DNA of 64,000 nt from assembly GCF_021601625.1 (NCBI RefSeq), contig NZ_BQHR01000005.1, positions 248,001 to 312,000 of the forward strand. The letters run 5' to 3'. The notes beneath the pieces are model-generated. The model searched no databases. It had not been told where the DNA came from and was given only the letters and a program-made list of their open reading frames with translations. Numbering within the stretch: the stretch's first letter is position 1; every line of letters begins with the position of its first letter. Below, one piece after another: positions 18,175 through 28,600 of this stretch. Both the position numbers and the translations under genes were made by a program. This stretch comes from Pseudomonas paraglycinae. Lineage in GTDB: Bacteria > Pseudomonadota > Gammaproteobacteria > Pseudomonadales > Pseudomonadaceae.

Positions 18175-19047
18175 ATGAGTCAGCAAACGCCGTACATTTT
18201 CGACGCCACGACGGCCGACTTCGACCAGTCGGTGATCGAGGCTTCCTTTCAAAAACCGGTGCTGGTGGATTTCTGGGCCGAATGGTGTGCGCCGTGCAAG
18301 GCGCTGATGCCGATGCTGCAAGGCATCGCCGAAAGCTATCAGGGTGAGTTGCTGCTGGCCAAGGTCAATTGCGATATCGAGCAGGACATCGTCGCCCGCT
18401 TCGGCATCCGTAGCCTGCCGACCGTGGTGCTGTTCAAGGACGGTCAACCGGTGGACGGCTTTGCCGGTGCGCAACCGGAATCCGCCGTGCGCGCCCTGCT
18501 CGAACCGCATGTGCAGATGCCGGCGCCGTCCGCCGCCGATCCGTTCGAACAGGCTCAGGCACTGTTCGATGAAGGCCGTTACGCCGACGCGGAAGCGACA
18601 CTGGTTACGCTGCTGGGCGAAGACAACACCAACGCCAAGGCGCTGATCCTCTACGCTCGCTGCCTGACCGAACGCGGTGAGCTGGGCGAAGCGCAAACCG
18701 TGCTCGACGCGGTCAAGAGCGACGAGCACAAAGCCGCACTGGCCGGCGCCAAGGCGCAGATCAAGTTCCTTGGTCTGGCCCGCGACCTGCCGGACGCCGC
18801 CGACCTGAAGAGCCGTCTGGCGCAAAACCCGCAGGACGACGAAGCGGTGTATCAACTGGCGATCCAGCAACTGGCCCGTCAGCAATACGAAGCGGCGCTG
18901 GACGCGCTGCTCAAGCTGTTCATCCGCAACCGCAGCTACGGCGAAGGCCTGCCGCACAAGACCTTGCTGCAAGTGTTCGAACTGCTGGGCAACGATCACC
19001 CGCTGGTGACCGCTTACCGGCGCAAGGTGTTTGCCGCGCTGTACTAA
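18175..19047 (+). CDS. Thioredoxin-TPR protein (CnoX/YbbN type) with intact CXXC
   Basis: A 290-aa cytosolic protein. The thioredoxin domain (about 1-110) has an active WCAPCK centre (C38, C41). Residues ~118-290 are TPR-like repeats (FEQAQALFDEGRYADAEATL and others). This is the CnoX/YbbN layout: a holdase chaperone that guards proteins from bleach or heat and passes them to GroEL or DnaK. E. coli CnoX lost redox activity, whereas this one keeps both cysteines, so it may also reduce disulfides. It stands alone after the methyltransferase and converges on the next gene. Confidence 0.88.
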   Translation: MSQQTPYIFDATTADFDQSVIEASFQKPVLVDFWAEWCAPCKALMPMLQGIAESYQGELLLAKVNCDIEQDIVARFGIRSLPTVVLFKDGQPVDGFAGAQPESAVRALLEPHVQMPAPSAADPFEQAQALFDEGRYADAEATLVTLLGEDNTNAKALILYARCLTERGELGEAQTVLDAVKSDEHKAALAGAKAQIKFLGLARDLPDAADLKSRLAQNPQDDEAVYQLAIQQLARQQYEAALDALLKLFIRNRSYGEGLPHKTLLQVFELLGNDHPLVTAYRRKVFAALY

Positions 19048-19051
19048 GCGC

Positions 19052-19411
19052 TTACTCGACCCAGCTGTAGAGCGGCGTGTCCCCGCCGCTCGCCACTTTC
19101 ACATCGGATGAATGACGCAGGCGCACCAGCAAGCGCTTGCCCGCCGCTGCGCTGCCGGTCAGCCCTTCGAGCTGATCCAGCAACTCCGGGCCGCTGAGTT
19201 GTCCGGCCTTGCGCAACAGATCCCTGGCGACCTGCCACAACGCGTCATCCTGATTCACCGGTTTCGCCACCGGCGCCGCCGCTGCTGTCTGCGGCTGGGC
19301 CGTCTGCACCTGCACGCCAAACTGCGCACCGAGTCGCGCCCAGTCGCTTTCATCCAGTTCCAGGGTCAAATCCACCGGCAACTCGCCGACGGTTCCGCGT
19401 ATCCGCAACAT
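19052..19411 (-). CDS. Uncharacterised 119-aa cytosolic protein
   Basis: I do not recognise this family. It opens MLRIRGTVGELPVDLTLELDE, then has a Gln/Ala/Pro-rich linker (about 35-52) and a helical C-terminal part (ALWQVARDLLRKAGQLSGPELLDQLEGL) ending in RLRHSSDVKVASGGDTP. There is no signal peptide or membrane segment. Codon use matches the neighbours, and it is convergent with the thioredoxin gene with 4 bp between stops. Adjacent intergenic DNA upstream (19412-19546) separates it from the zinc cluster. Confidence 0.65.
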   Translation of the reverse strand: MLRIRGTVGELPVDLTLELDESDWARLGAQFGVQVQTAQPQTAAAAPVAKPVNQDDALWQVARDLLRKAGQLSGPELLDQLEGLTGSAAAGKRLLVRLRHSSDVKVASGGDTPLYSWVE

Positions 19412-19497
19412 AAGCTTCGCTCCCGCACATTTCTGACCTGCATGCTCCCATGGGACTTGTGTAACGCCAAGCGGGCGGGCAAACTCTGCGCACTTTC

Positions 19498-19515
19498 GTT
19501 ATAAGATTACATAAC
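19498..19515. promoter_or_regulatory. GTTAT-N8-ATAAC dyad, possible Zur site
   Basis: An AT-rich 18-bp dyad 31 bp before the start of the zinc cluster, in otherwise GC-rich DNA. Zur sites in gammaproteobacteria share GTTAT/ATAAC half-sites, but with about 3 bp between them (GTTATANTATAAC), so the wider 8-bp spacing here is off consensus. Zur control of this cluster is known in P. aeruginosa; the assignment of this exact site is a guess. Confidence 0.35.
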
Positions 19516-19546
19516 AAACTCTTCACTTTACTTCCCGGAGACCGCC

Positions 19547-20140
19547 ATGCGTCGTCTGCTGCTCGCTTTGCCGTTTGCCCTGTTGCCGCTGGCCATCGCC
19601 CATGCCGCCGATGAGCATGATCACGACCATGAGCACGGCAGCCTCGGTGCCCACGAACATGGCGTCGGTCGCCTGAACGCCGCGCTCGACGGCCAGACCC
19701 TGGAGCTGGAGCTGGAAAGCCCGGCGATGAACCTCGTCGGTTTCGAACACGTCGCCACCAGCGATGCCGACAAGGCCAAGGTCGCAGCCGCGCGTGCTCA
19801 GCTGGAAAAACCGCTGGCGCTGTTCAGCCTGCCGGCCGCCGCCGGTTGCAAGGTCACCAGCCAGGAACTGGAAAGCCCGCTGTTCGGCGACAAACCGGAT
19901 GCCGACGACCACGACGAAGAGGAAGCCGGCAAGGACGGTCACGAGCATCATCACGACCACAGCGAAATCCACGCCCACTACCAATTCAGCTGCGCGGCGC
20001 CGGGTGCGTTGAAAACCCTGGATCTGGCGAACCTGTTCAATACCTTCCCGGCCACTCAGAAAATTCAGGTACAACTGATCAGCCCGAGCGGCCAGCAAGG
20101 CACGGAAGTGACGGCCAAGGCCGCCGCCCTGAAGTTCTGA
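19547..20140 (+). CDS. zrmA: DUF2796/ZrgA-type periplasmic zinc-binding protein
   Basis: A 197-aa exported protein with a signal peptide (1-19, AIAHA-A) and two histidine/acid clusters, one at the mature N-terminus (DEHDHDHEHGSLGAHEHG) and one near residues 120-145 (DDHDEEEAGKDGHEHHHDH). This is the DUF2796/ZrgA pattern for capturing zinc in the periplasm. It heads a four-gene cluster with an ABC ATPase, a permease and a DUF3299 protein, matching the Zur-regulated zrmABCD locus (PA4063-PA4066) of P. aeruginosa. Symbol given by synteny. Confidence 0.85.
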   Translation: MRRLLLALPFALLPLAIAHAADEHDHDHEHGSLGAHEHGVGRLNAALDGQTLELELESPAMNLVGFEHVATSDADKAKVAAARAQLEKPLALFSLPAAAGCKVTSQELESPLFGDKPDADDHDEEEAGKDGHEHHHDHSEIHAHYQFSCAAPGALKTLDLANLFNTFPATQKIQVQLISPSGQQGTEVTAKAAALKF

Positions 20141-20154
20141 CACGAAACGGCGCC

Positions 20155-20865
20155 ATGACCCAAGCACTCATCGAACTGTCCGACCTGGGCTTCAACTGGC
20201 CCGGTCACCCGCCGCTGCTGGACATCCCGGCGTTTCGCCTGGAAGCCGGCGAAACCCTGTTCCTCAAGGGCCCCAGCGGCAGCGGCAAGACCACCCTGCT
20301 CGGCCTGCTCGGCGGGGTGCAGAAACCCGGCCGCGGCAGCATTCGCCTGCTCGGCCAGGAGCTGACCGAACTGGGTGCCGGCGCCCGTGATCGCTTTCGC
20401 GTCGATCACACCGGCTACATTTTCCAGCAGTTCAACCTGCTGCCGTTTCTCTCGGTGCGCGAGAACGTCGAGCTGCCGTGCCACTTCTCGAAGCTGCGTG
20501 CCGAACGTGCGAAGCAGCGTCACGGCAGCGTCGATCAGGCCGCCGCCACCCTGCTCGCCCACCTGGGTCTGAAGGACGAAAGCATCCTGAGTCGCCGCGC
20601 CGATTCGCTGTCGATCGGTCAGCAACAGCGGGTCGCTGCGGCCCGTGCGTTGATCGGTCAACCGGAACTGGTGATCGCCGACGAACCGACCTCGGCGCTG
20701 GATTACGACGCCCGGGAAAACTTCATTCGCCTGCTGTTCGCCGAGTGCCGCGAAGCCGGCTCGAGCCTGTTGTTCGTCAGCCACGACCAGAGCCTGGCGC
20801 CGCTGTTCGACCGTCACCTGTCCCTGGCCGAACTCAATCGCGCCGCCACGTCTGCCGAGGTTTGA
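20155..20865 (+). CDS. zrmB: ABC transporter ATP-binding protein (LolD/MacB type) of the zinc cluster
   Basis: A 236-aa ATPase. Walker A GPSGSGKTT lies at residues 39-47, then Q-loop FQQFNLLPFLSV, signature LSIGQQQRVAAARAL and Walker B LVIADEPTSALD. It is of the LolD/FtsE class that drives extracytoplasmic work rather than simple import. It starts 14 bp after the zrgA-like gene and ends 1 bp before the permease ATG. With its partners it is believed to support zinc uptake under Zur control. Confidence 0.88.
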   Translation: MTQALIELSDLGFNWPGHPPLLDIPAFRLEAGETLFLKGPSGSGKTTLLGLLGGVQKPGRGSIRLLGQELTELGAGARDRFRVDHTGYIFQQFNLLPFLSVRENVELPCHFSKLRAERAKQRHGSVDQAAATLLAHLGLKDESILSRRADSLSIGQQQRVAAARALIGQPELVIADEPTSALDYDARENFIRLLFAECREAGSSLLFVSHDQSLAPLFDRHLSLAELNRAATSAEV

Positions 20866-20866
20866 G

Positions 20867-22132
20867 ATGTATCTGTTCCGTCTGGCCATGGCCAGCCTCG
20901 CCAACCGGCGTTTCACCGCCCTGCTCACCGCTTTCGCCATCGCGCTTTCCGTCTGCCTGCTGCTGGCGGTGGAGCGGGTGCGCACCGAAGCCAAGGCCAG
21001 TTTCGCCAGCACCATCAGCGGCACCGACCTGATCGTCGGCGCCCGTTCCGGTTCGGTGAACCTGTTGCTGTACTCGGTATTCCGCATCGGCAACGCCACC
21101 AACAACATTCGCTGGGACAGCTTCGAACACTTCGCCAGCAACCCGAAGGTGAAGTGGGCGATCCCGATGTCCCTCGGCGATTCCCATCGCGGCTACCGGG
21201 TGATGGGTACCACCGAAGCCTATTTCGAGCATTACCAGTACGGTCGCCAGCAGCACCTGGAACTGGCGGACGGCCGCGCCTTCGCCACCGATCCGTTCGA
21301 AGTGGTGCTCGGTGCCGAAGTGGCCGAGGCGCTGCACTACAAGCTCGGCGACAAACTGGTGCTGGCCCATGGCGTGGCGGCGATCAGTCTGGTCAAGCAC
21401 GATGACAAGCCGTTCACCGTGGTCGGCATTCTCAAGCGCACCGGCACCCCGGTGGATCGCACGTTGCACATCAGCCTCGGCGGCATGGAGGCGATCCACA
21501 TCGACTGGCACAACGGTGTGCCGGCCCGTGGCAACGGCCGGATCAGCGCCGATCAGGCGCGCAACATGGACCTGACGCCGCAAGCGATCACTGCGTTCAT
21601 GCTCGGCCTCAACAGCAAGATTTCGACCTTCGCCCTGCAACGGGAGATCAACGAGTTCCGTGGCGAGCCGATGCTGGCGATTCTGCCGGGCGTGGCGCTG
21701 CAGGAGTTGTGGAGCCTGATGAGCACCGCCGAAAAAGCGCTGTTCGTGGTCTCGCTGTTCGTGGTGCTGACCGGATTGATCGGCATGCTCACGGCGATTC
21801 TCACCAGCCTCAACGAACGCCGCCGCGAAATGGCGATCCTGCGTTCGGTGGGCGCGCGGCCGTGGCATATCGCGAGCCTGCTGGTGCTGGAAGCCTTTGC
21901 GCTGGCATTGACCGGGGTGATCGCCGGGCTGGCGTTGTTGTATATCGGCATCGCCGCTGCTCAGGGTTATGTGCAGGCCAATTACGGTCTGTATCTGCCG
22001 CTGGCCTGGCCAAGCGAGTATGAATGGACGCTGCTCGGTGGCATTCTGGCTGCCGCGCTGCTGATGGGCAGCGTGCCGGCCTGGCGCGCGTATCGCCAAT
22101 CTCTGGCCGATGGCCTGTCGATCCGTTTATGA
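20867..22132 (+). CDS. zrmC: FtsX/MacB-type ABC permease of the zinc cluster
   Basis: A 421-aa inner-membrane protein with one N-terminal membrane helix (about 15-35), a ~230-residue periplasmic domain (including the conserved-looking TISGTDLIVGARSGSVNLLLYSVFRIGNATNNI start) and three C-terminal helices from about 285 on, with ERRREMAILRSVGARPWHI, the FtsX coupling motif. MacB-like permeases usually move material between inner and outer envelope, so its role in zinc supply may be mechanical (working on the periplasmic binding proteins). Its TGA overlaps an ATG at 22129. Confidence 0.87.
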   Translation: MYLFRLAMASLANRRFTALLTAFAIALSVCLLLAVERVRTEAKASFASTISGTDLIVGARSGSVNLLLYSVFRIGNATNNIRWDSFEHFASNPKVKWAIPMSLGDSHRGYRVMGTTEAYFEHYQYGRQQHLELADGRAFATDPFEVVLGAEVAEALHYKLGDKLVLAHGVAAISLVKHDDKPFTVVGILKRTGTPVDRTLHISLGGMEAIHIDWHNGVPARGNGRISADQARNMDLTPQAITAFMLGLNSKISTFALQREINEFRGEPMLAILPGVALQELWSLMSTAEKALFVVSLFVVLTGLIGMLTAILTSLNERRREMAILRSVGARPWHIASLLVLEAFALALTGVIAGLALLYIGIAAAQGYVQANYGLYLPLAWPSEYEWTLLGGILAAALLMGSVPAWRAYRQSLADGLSIRL

Positions 22133-22143
22133 GGATGTTCACC

Positions 22144-22662
22144 ATGCCCCGCGCCGTGCTTGCGCTGCTGTTGCTGGTCGCCCTGCCCGTGTGGGCGGCG
22201 GCGCCGAAAGACCTGACCTGGTCGGAGATGATCCCGCCGGACGCGGCGCCGGAAGTGCCGAACATGACGCCGCTGCACGACCTCTCGAAGATGAGCGATG
22301 CACTGTCTGCCGAGTCCGCGCCAGCGGCCAAGCAGGACATGCCCAACGCCCCCGTGGTGCAAAGCCTCGATGGCCAGAATATCCGCCTGCCGGGCTACAT
22401 CGTGCCGCTGGAAGTCAGCGAGGAAGGTCGCACCACGGACTTCCTGCTGGTGCCGTATTTCGGCGCCTGCATCCACGTGCCGCCGCCACCGTCGAACCAG
22501 ATCGTGCACGTAAAAAGCGAACTCGGCGTGAAGCTCGACGAGCTGTATCAGCCTTACTGGGTTGAAGGGCCGTTGCAGGTCAAGCAGTCCACCAGCGAAC
22601 TGGCCGATGCCGGGTATCAGATGGAAGCGGACAAGATTTATGTGTACGAACTGCCGGAGTAA
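22144..22662 (+). CDS. zrmD: DUF3299 exported protein of the zinc cluster
   Basis: A 172-aa exported protein with a signal peptide (about 1-18, PVWAA-A). The DUF3299 body includes LDGQNIRLPGYIVPLE, the FLLVPYFGACIHVPPPPSNQ segment with a conserved cysteine and histidine that could bind metal, and a C-terminal YQMEADKIYVYEL. ATG 22144 has GAGGA at a good distance; ATG 22129, which overlaps the permease stop, would add five residues. It is the last gene of the Zrm-type cluster. A perfect 8-bp stem with the stop codon in its loop (22651-22671) may end the transcript. Confidence 0.82.
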   Translation: MPRAVLALLLLVALPVWAAAPKDLTWSEMIPPDAAPEVPNMTPLHDLSKMSDALSAESAPAAKQDMPNAPVVQSLDGQNIRLPGYIVPLEVSEEGRTTDFLLVPYFGACIHVPPPPSNQIVHVKSELGVKLDELYQPYWVEGPLQVKQSTSELADAGYQMEADKIYVYELPE

Positions 22663-22671
22663 GTCCGGCAG
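22651..22671 (+). terminator. Hairpin spanning the stop of the zinc cluster
   Basis: CTGCCGGA at 22651-22658 pairs with TCCGGCAG at 22664-22671, with the DUF3299 stop codon in the loop. There is no following T-run, so it may protect the mRNA end rather than terminate by itself. Confidence 0.4.
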
Positions 22672-22740
22672 TCAGTTATAGCCCTCTCCACTGGCTTTGC
22701 GAGCAAAGGTTCCACAAAAAAACCGCCCATCACTGTTTCA

Positions 22741-22789
22741 TTGAGCTGAGTCAAAAGACCGTATCAGACGGATTCGTACCATAGGACAT
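22741..22789 (+). promoter_or_regulatory. ANR/FNR-type box and promoter of oprG
   Basis: TTGAGCTGAGTCAA at 22741-22754 is a TTGA-N6-TCAA dyad of the ANR/FNR type. A -10-like TACCAT lies at 22777-22782. A start of transcription near 22789 would place the box centre at -41.5, the class II activator position. ANR dependence of oprG is known in P. aeruginosa, which supports the reading. Confidence 0.65.
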
Positions 22790-22820
22790 CAAACATTTTT
22801 AACGTCCTTTGGGAGCTTCC

Positions 22821-23519
22821 ATGAACAAGTCCTTGCTCAGCGCCTCGCTGTTTGCCCTCGCGCTCGCAGCCCCGCTCGCCCACGCCCACGAAGCCGGCGA
22901 CATCATCGTTCGTGCCGGTGCGATCACCGTCAACCCGAAGGCCGACAGCTCCAGCGTCAAGGTCGATCAGGGTCCGTTGAGCGGCACCAACCTGGGCGGC
23001 AAGGCGACCATGAGCAGCGACACCCAACTGGGTCTGAACTTCGCCTACATGCTGACCAACAACATCGGTATCGAGCTGTTGGCCGCGTCCCCGTTCGAAC
23101 ATGACGTGAAGCTCAAGGGCACTGCCCTGCCAGCCGCCAACGGCAAGCTCGGCACCCTGAAACACCTGCCGCCGACCCTGAGCGTCGTCTACTACCCGCT
23201 GGACGCGAAGTCGCCGTTCCAGCCGTACATCGGCGGCGGCATCAACTACACCTGGATCTACGACGAGCACGTCGGCAGCGAAGCCCAGTCCAACGGTTTC
23301 AGCAACTTCAAGGCGAAAAACTCCTGGGGCCTGGCCTGGCAGGTCGGCGCTGACTACATGCTGACCGACAACATCATGCTCAACGCCCAGGTGCGCTACA
23401 TCGACATCGATACCCGCGCCACCGTCGAAAACAACGCCGTGGCCCCGGGCACCCGTGCACGGGTGAATGTGGACGTTGATCCCTTCATCTACATGGTTGG
23501 TCTAGGCTACAAGTTCTAA
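22821..23519 (+). CDS. oprG: Outer-membrane protein OprG (OmpW family)
   Basis: A 232-aa small beta barrel. The signal peptide covers about residues 1-22 (APLAHA-H), the mature N-terminus is HEAGDIIVRAGAITVNP, and the C-terminus ends VGLGYKF with the Phe needed for Bam assembly. LGTLKHLPPTLSVVYYPL is conserved in OmpW/OprG. It is thought to let small hydrophobic or amino-acid solutes diffuse across the outer membrane and is raised under low oxygen and by iron. ATG 22821 follows GGGAGC. The gene lies directly after the Zrm-type cluster, as PA4067 does in P. aeruginosa. Confidence 0.93.
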   Translation: MNKSLLSASLFALALAAPLAHAHEAGDIIVRAGAITVNPKADSSSVKVDQGPLSGTNLGGKATMSSDTQLGLNFAYMLTNNIGIELLAASPFEHDVKLKGTALPAANGKLGTLKHLPPTLSVVYYPLDAKSPFQPYIGGGINYTWIYDEHVGSEAQSNGFSNFKAKNSWGLAWQVGADYMLTDNIMLNAQVRYIDIDTRATVENNAVAPGTRARVNVDVDPFIYMVGLGYKF

Positions 23520-23650
23520 AGAACGTTCACGTGGTGGTGAATGAGGCTTGGTGGCGGGCAGCTCAGAACTGGCGGCGATGTTACGCCATCGACCGGGGAG
23601 CAAGCTCCCTCGCTACAGGAAACCGGTTTGAAAGCCGAATTCCGGCCGTG

Positions 23651-23680
23651 AAAAAGGCGCCTGTCAAAAGGCGCCTTTTT
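23651..23680. terminator. Bidirectional intrinsic terminator
   Basis: AAAAAGGCGCCT and AGGCGCCTTTTT form a perfect 12-bp stem with loop GTCAAA. It lies between oprG (+) and the epimerase gene (-) and has a T-run in both directions. Confidence 0.9.
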
Positions 23681-23696
23681 CATGTCCGCAAGAAGC

Positions 23697-24618
<922 letters not shown>

Positions 24619-24626
<8 letters not shown>

Positions 24627-25503
24627 GACGATAAAACCTATCCAGTAAGCCCGGGAGCGCGGCACGCCAGGCACGCGGCTTGATCCCGAAGGTGTGCAGA
24701 ATTTTCTTGCAGGCGAGTACCGCGTGTTGCGGTTCTTCAGCGGCATCCGGCCGCGCGGCGTGGGCCTGGGCGGTCGGCGCTTCGATGGCCAGCGGGTGCA
24801 GACTGCGCGCCTCGGAGAGAATCGCCTGGCCCAGCGCCAGCGGCGTGGTCGCCTCGTGGCCGGCGTAGTGGTAAGTGCCCCACAGCGGCGCGGCGCAATC
24901 GAGTTGCTTGAGCACCGAAATGATCACCCGCGCCGCATCGTCGACCGGTGTCGGATTGCCACGGCGGTCATCGGCCAGCAGCAGTTCTTCCGGCTGTTCG
25001 GCACGGGCCAGGAAGCGCCCGAGGATCCCCTCCGGGCTGTCGTCGAGCAGCCAGCCGAAACGCAGCAGCACGTGTTGCGGACAGGTGGCGCGTACGCTCT
25101 GCTCGATCCGCCACAGGGCCTGACCGCGCAGGCCCAATGGCACTGGCTCGTCCTTTTCGCTGTAGGCAGTGGCACGAGAACCGTCGAACACCCGATAACT
25201 GGACGGCTGCACCAGCACGATGTTGTGGTGCTGGCACAGTTCGGCCAGACGCTCGATCGCGCGTTCCTGTCCGGCCAGACGGCTTTCGCTGACGGCCTCG
25301 GCCTGGAACCAGTCGAAATAGTAGGCAAGGTTGATCAATGCATCGGGACGGGTGTCGTCGAGCAATTGGGTCAGGCTCGCGGCATCCCAGCCGTCTTCGG
25401 GCGGGCGGGGGGCGAGGAAACCGATGTCTTCCTCCGCACCGAGGCGAATCAGCGCCTGCCCAAGGGCATTTCCGCCGCCCAGTAACATAAGGCGCATTCG
25501 CAT
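24619..25503 (-). CDS. RmlD-like sugar-nucleotide reductase family protein
   Basis: A 294-aa SDR-family protein starting MRMRLMLLGGGNALGQALIRLG (GxGxxG-like nucleotide site at about residues 9-15). RmlD-like features are the ALINLAYYFDWFQAEAVSE segment and VLLRFGWLLDD. The usual YxxxK appears altered: VQPSSYRVFDGSRATAYSEKDEP. It may act with the neighbouring epimerase on a surface sugar, or be catalytically changed. ATGs at 25503 and 25497 are equally possible starts. The 178-bp gap to lhr holds the divergent promoters. Confidence 0.75.
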
Positions 25504-25681
25504 AGAGTCAGCAGGCCCAGTCTGATTGGAACGATGGCTTTGGCGACGATGCTCGTGGCAGCGTCGTCGATAATTGCCGGAATCGTTGCATTTTGCGGGT
25601 TTAGTGCGCAACCGTCACCCGTAAAGTGTAGATCCCGAGCGGTACTTGCAACTTCGCCCGCCCACCCGCATAACTGAAGCC

Positions 25682-28600
25682 ATGAATCTGCCCCTCCCCA
25701 AGGACGCGGCCCTGGCAGGCTTCCACCCCGCCGTCAGCGCCTGGTTCAGCAGCACCTTCCCGACGGTAACGGCCGCCCAGGCCCGCGCATGGCCGTTGAT
25801 CCGCCAACGCCGCTCGACGCTGATCGCCGCGCCCACCGGCTCCGGCAAGACCCTCACCGCGTTCCTCGCGGTGCTCGACGAACTGGTCCACCGTGGCCTG
25901 GAAACCCCAGACGGTCTGCCGGACGAAACCCTGGTGGTCTACGTTTCGCCGCTCAAGGCGCTGTCCAACGACATCCGCATCAATCTGCAGAACCCGCTGA
26001 CCGGGATTACCGACCAGCTGCGCCAAATGGATCTGCCGGCGCTGGAAATCACCACCGCCGTGCGCACCGGCGACACCCCGCAGAAAGACCGCGCCGCCAT
26101 GCGCAAGAGCGCGCCGCACATTCTGGTGACCACCCCGGAATCGCTCTACGTGCTGCTCGGCTCGGAATCCGGCCGAAAAATGCTCGGCACCACGCGCACG
26201 GTGATCGTCGATGAAATCCACGCCATCGCCGCCGGCAAACGCGGCAGTCACCTGGCCTTGAGCCTCGAACGCTTGCAGGCGCTGTGTCCTGAACCACTGA
26301 CCCGCATCGGTCTGTCAGCCACGCAAAAACCGATCGATGCGGTTGCGCGTTTTCTGGTCGGCCATGACCGCCCGTGCGAAATCATCGACATCGGCCACGC
26401 CCGCCCACGGGATCTGGGCATCGAAGTGCCGCCGGTGCCGTTGTCGGCGGTGATGGCCAATGACGTCTGGGAACTGGTCTACGACCGCCTCGCCGCACTG
26501 GCCCGTGAACACCGCACCACGTTGATTTTCGTCAACACCCGACGCCTGGCCGAACGCCTGAGCCGGCACCTGAGCGAACGCCTCGGCAAACACGCGGTGG
26601 CCGCGCACCACGGCAGTCTGGCGAAGGAGTTTCGCCTCGACGCCGAGCAAAGGCTTAAACGCGGCGAGCTGCAAGTGCTGATCGCCACCGCCTCGCTGGA
26701 GCTGGGCATCGATATCGGCGAAGTCGACCTCGTCTGTCAGATCGCTTCACCGCGCTCGATTGCCGGTTTTCTGCAAAGAGTTGGCCGCTCCGGGCACCAG
26801 GTCGGTGGTACGCCCAAGGGCCGCCTGTTCGCCACCACTCGCGACGACCTGATCGAATGCGCCGCCCTGCTCGACTGCGTGCGCCGGGGTGAACTCGATA
26901 CGCTGCACATCCCCGAGGCGCCGCTGGATGTGCTGGCGCAGCAGATCATCGCCGAGGTCAGTTGCCAGGAATGGGCCGAGGACGATTTGCTCGCGCTGTT
27001 CCGCCGGGCCGAGCCCTACGCCCGCCTCGACGAAAAACATTATCAGGCCCTGCTGGCGATGCTCGCCGAGGGTTACAACGGCCGCCAGGGCATCCGCAGC
27101 GCCTACCTGCACCGCGACGCCGTCAGCCGAACCCTGCGCGGACGACGCGGCGCACGGCTGGCCGCCGTCACCAGCGGCGGCACCATCCCCGACAACGCTG
27201 ACTACAGCGTTTTGCTCGAACCTCAGGGCCTGAACATCGGCAGCGTCAACGAAGACTTCGCCGTGGAAAGCATTGCCGGCGACGTGTTCCAGCTCGGCAA
27301 CGCCTCCTATCGCATCCTGCGAGTGGAAACCGGCAAGGTGCGGGTCGAGGATGCCCAGGGTCAGCCACCGACCATTCCGTTCTGGCTCGGCGAGGCGCCG
27401 GGGCGCAGCGATGAACTGTCGGCGGCCGTGGCTCGGCTGCACGCGCAACTCGATCAATTGCTCAGTGCCAGCCCCGGCAATCTGCAACCTGCCCTCGACT
27501 GGCTGACCGACACCCTCGGCCTGAACCTGGCCAGCGCCGAACAGCTCGTGGATTATCTGGCCCGCGCCCGCCTCGCCCTCGGCGCCCTGCCGTCCCGGGA
27601 CACGCTGCTGATGGAGCGGTTTTTCGACGAGTCCGGCGGCACCCAACTGATCATCCATTCGCCGTTCGGCAGCCGCATCAACCGCGCCTGGGGTCTGGCA
27701 CTGCGCAAGCGTTTCTGTCGCACCTTCAACTTCGAATTGCAGGCCGCCGCCAGTGAAGACGCCATCGTCCTGTCGCTGTCCACCAGCCACAGTTTCGAGC
27801 TCGATGACGTCTGGCGTTATCTGCACAGCAACAGCGCCGAGCACATCCTGATTCAGGCGGTGCTGGATGCACCGCTGTTCGGTGTGCGCTGGCGCTGGAA
27901 TGCCGGGGTGGCGCTGGCCCTGCCGCGCTACACGGGCGGGCGCAAAGTCGCGCCGCAGTTGCAGCGAATGAAAAGCGAAGACCTCATCGCCAGCGTGTTT
28001 CCCGATCAGATCGCCTGCCTGGAAAATCTCGCCGGCGAACGGGAAATTCCCGAGCATCCGCTGGTGGAACAGACCCTCGACGATTGCCTGCACGAGGCGA
28101 TGGACTGCGAAGGCTGGCTGCAATTGCTGCGGCGCATGGAATGCGGCGAAGTGCGGCTGATCGCTCGCGACCTGCCGGCGCCCTCGCCGCTGGCGGCGGA
28201 AATCCTCAGCGCCCGCCCCTACACCTTTCTTGACGATGCACCACTGGAAGAGCGGCGGACCCAGGCCGTGCTGAATCGCCGCTGGAGCGATCCGCAATCC
28301 ACCGATGACCTCGGCGCGCTGGACGCCGACGCGATCACCGCCGTACGTGAAGAAGCCTGGCCGACACCGAACAGCGCCGATGAAATGCACGAAGCGTTGA
28401 TGAGCCTGGCCTGCATCAGCGGCCGCGAAGTCGAGGCCAACCTGCATTGGCGCGACTGGCTGAATGCGTTGGCCGAGACCGGGCGAGCCTGCCAACTGCA
28501 AATCGATCCCGAGCATTCGCTGTGGCTGGCGCGGGAACGCCTGACCTGTCTGCAAGCGCTTTATCCACAGGCGCAGTCGGCACTCCCCACGCTGCCCGGT

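Noticed and set aside
17491-18999. Antisense 502-codon frame across the methyltransferase and thioredoxin genes
   Set aside because: It spans two well-supported genes and their gap; shadow of GC-rich codons.
23580-23620. REP-like GGGGAGCAAGCTCCC after oprG
   Set aside because: Only a short degenerate palindrome without a partner arm; not enough to call a REP.
26747-28555. Antisense 602-codon frame within lhr
   Set aside because: Shadow of the helicase gene, no family features.
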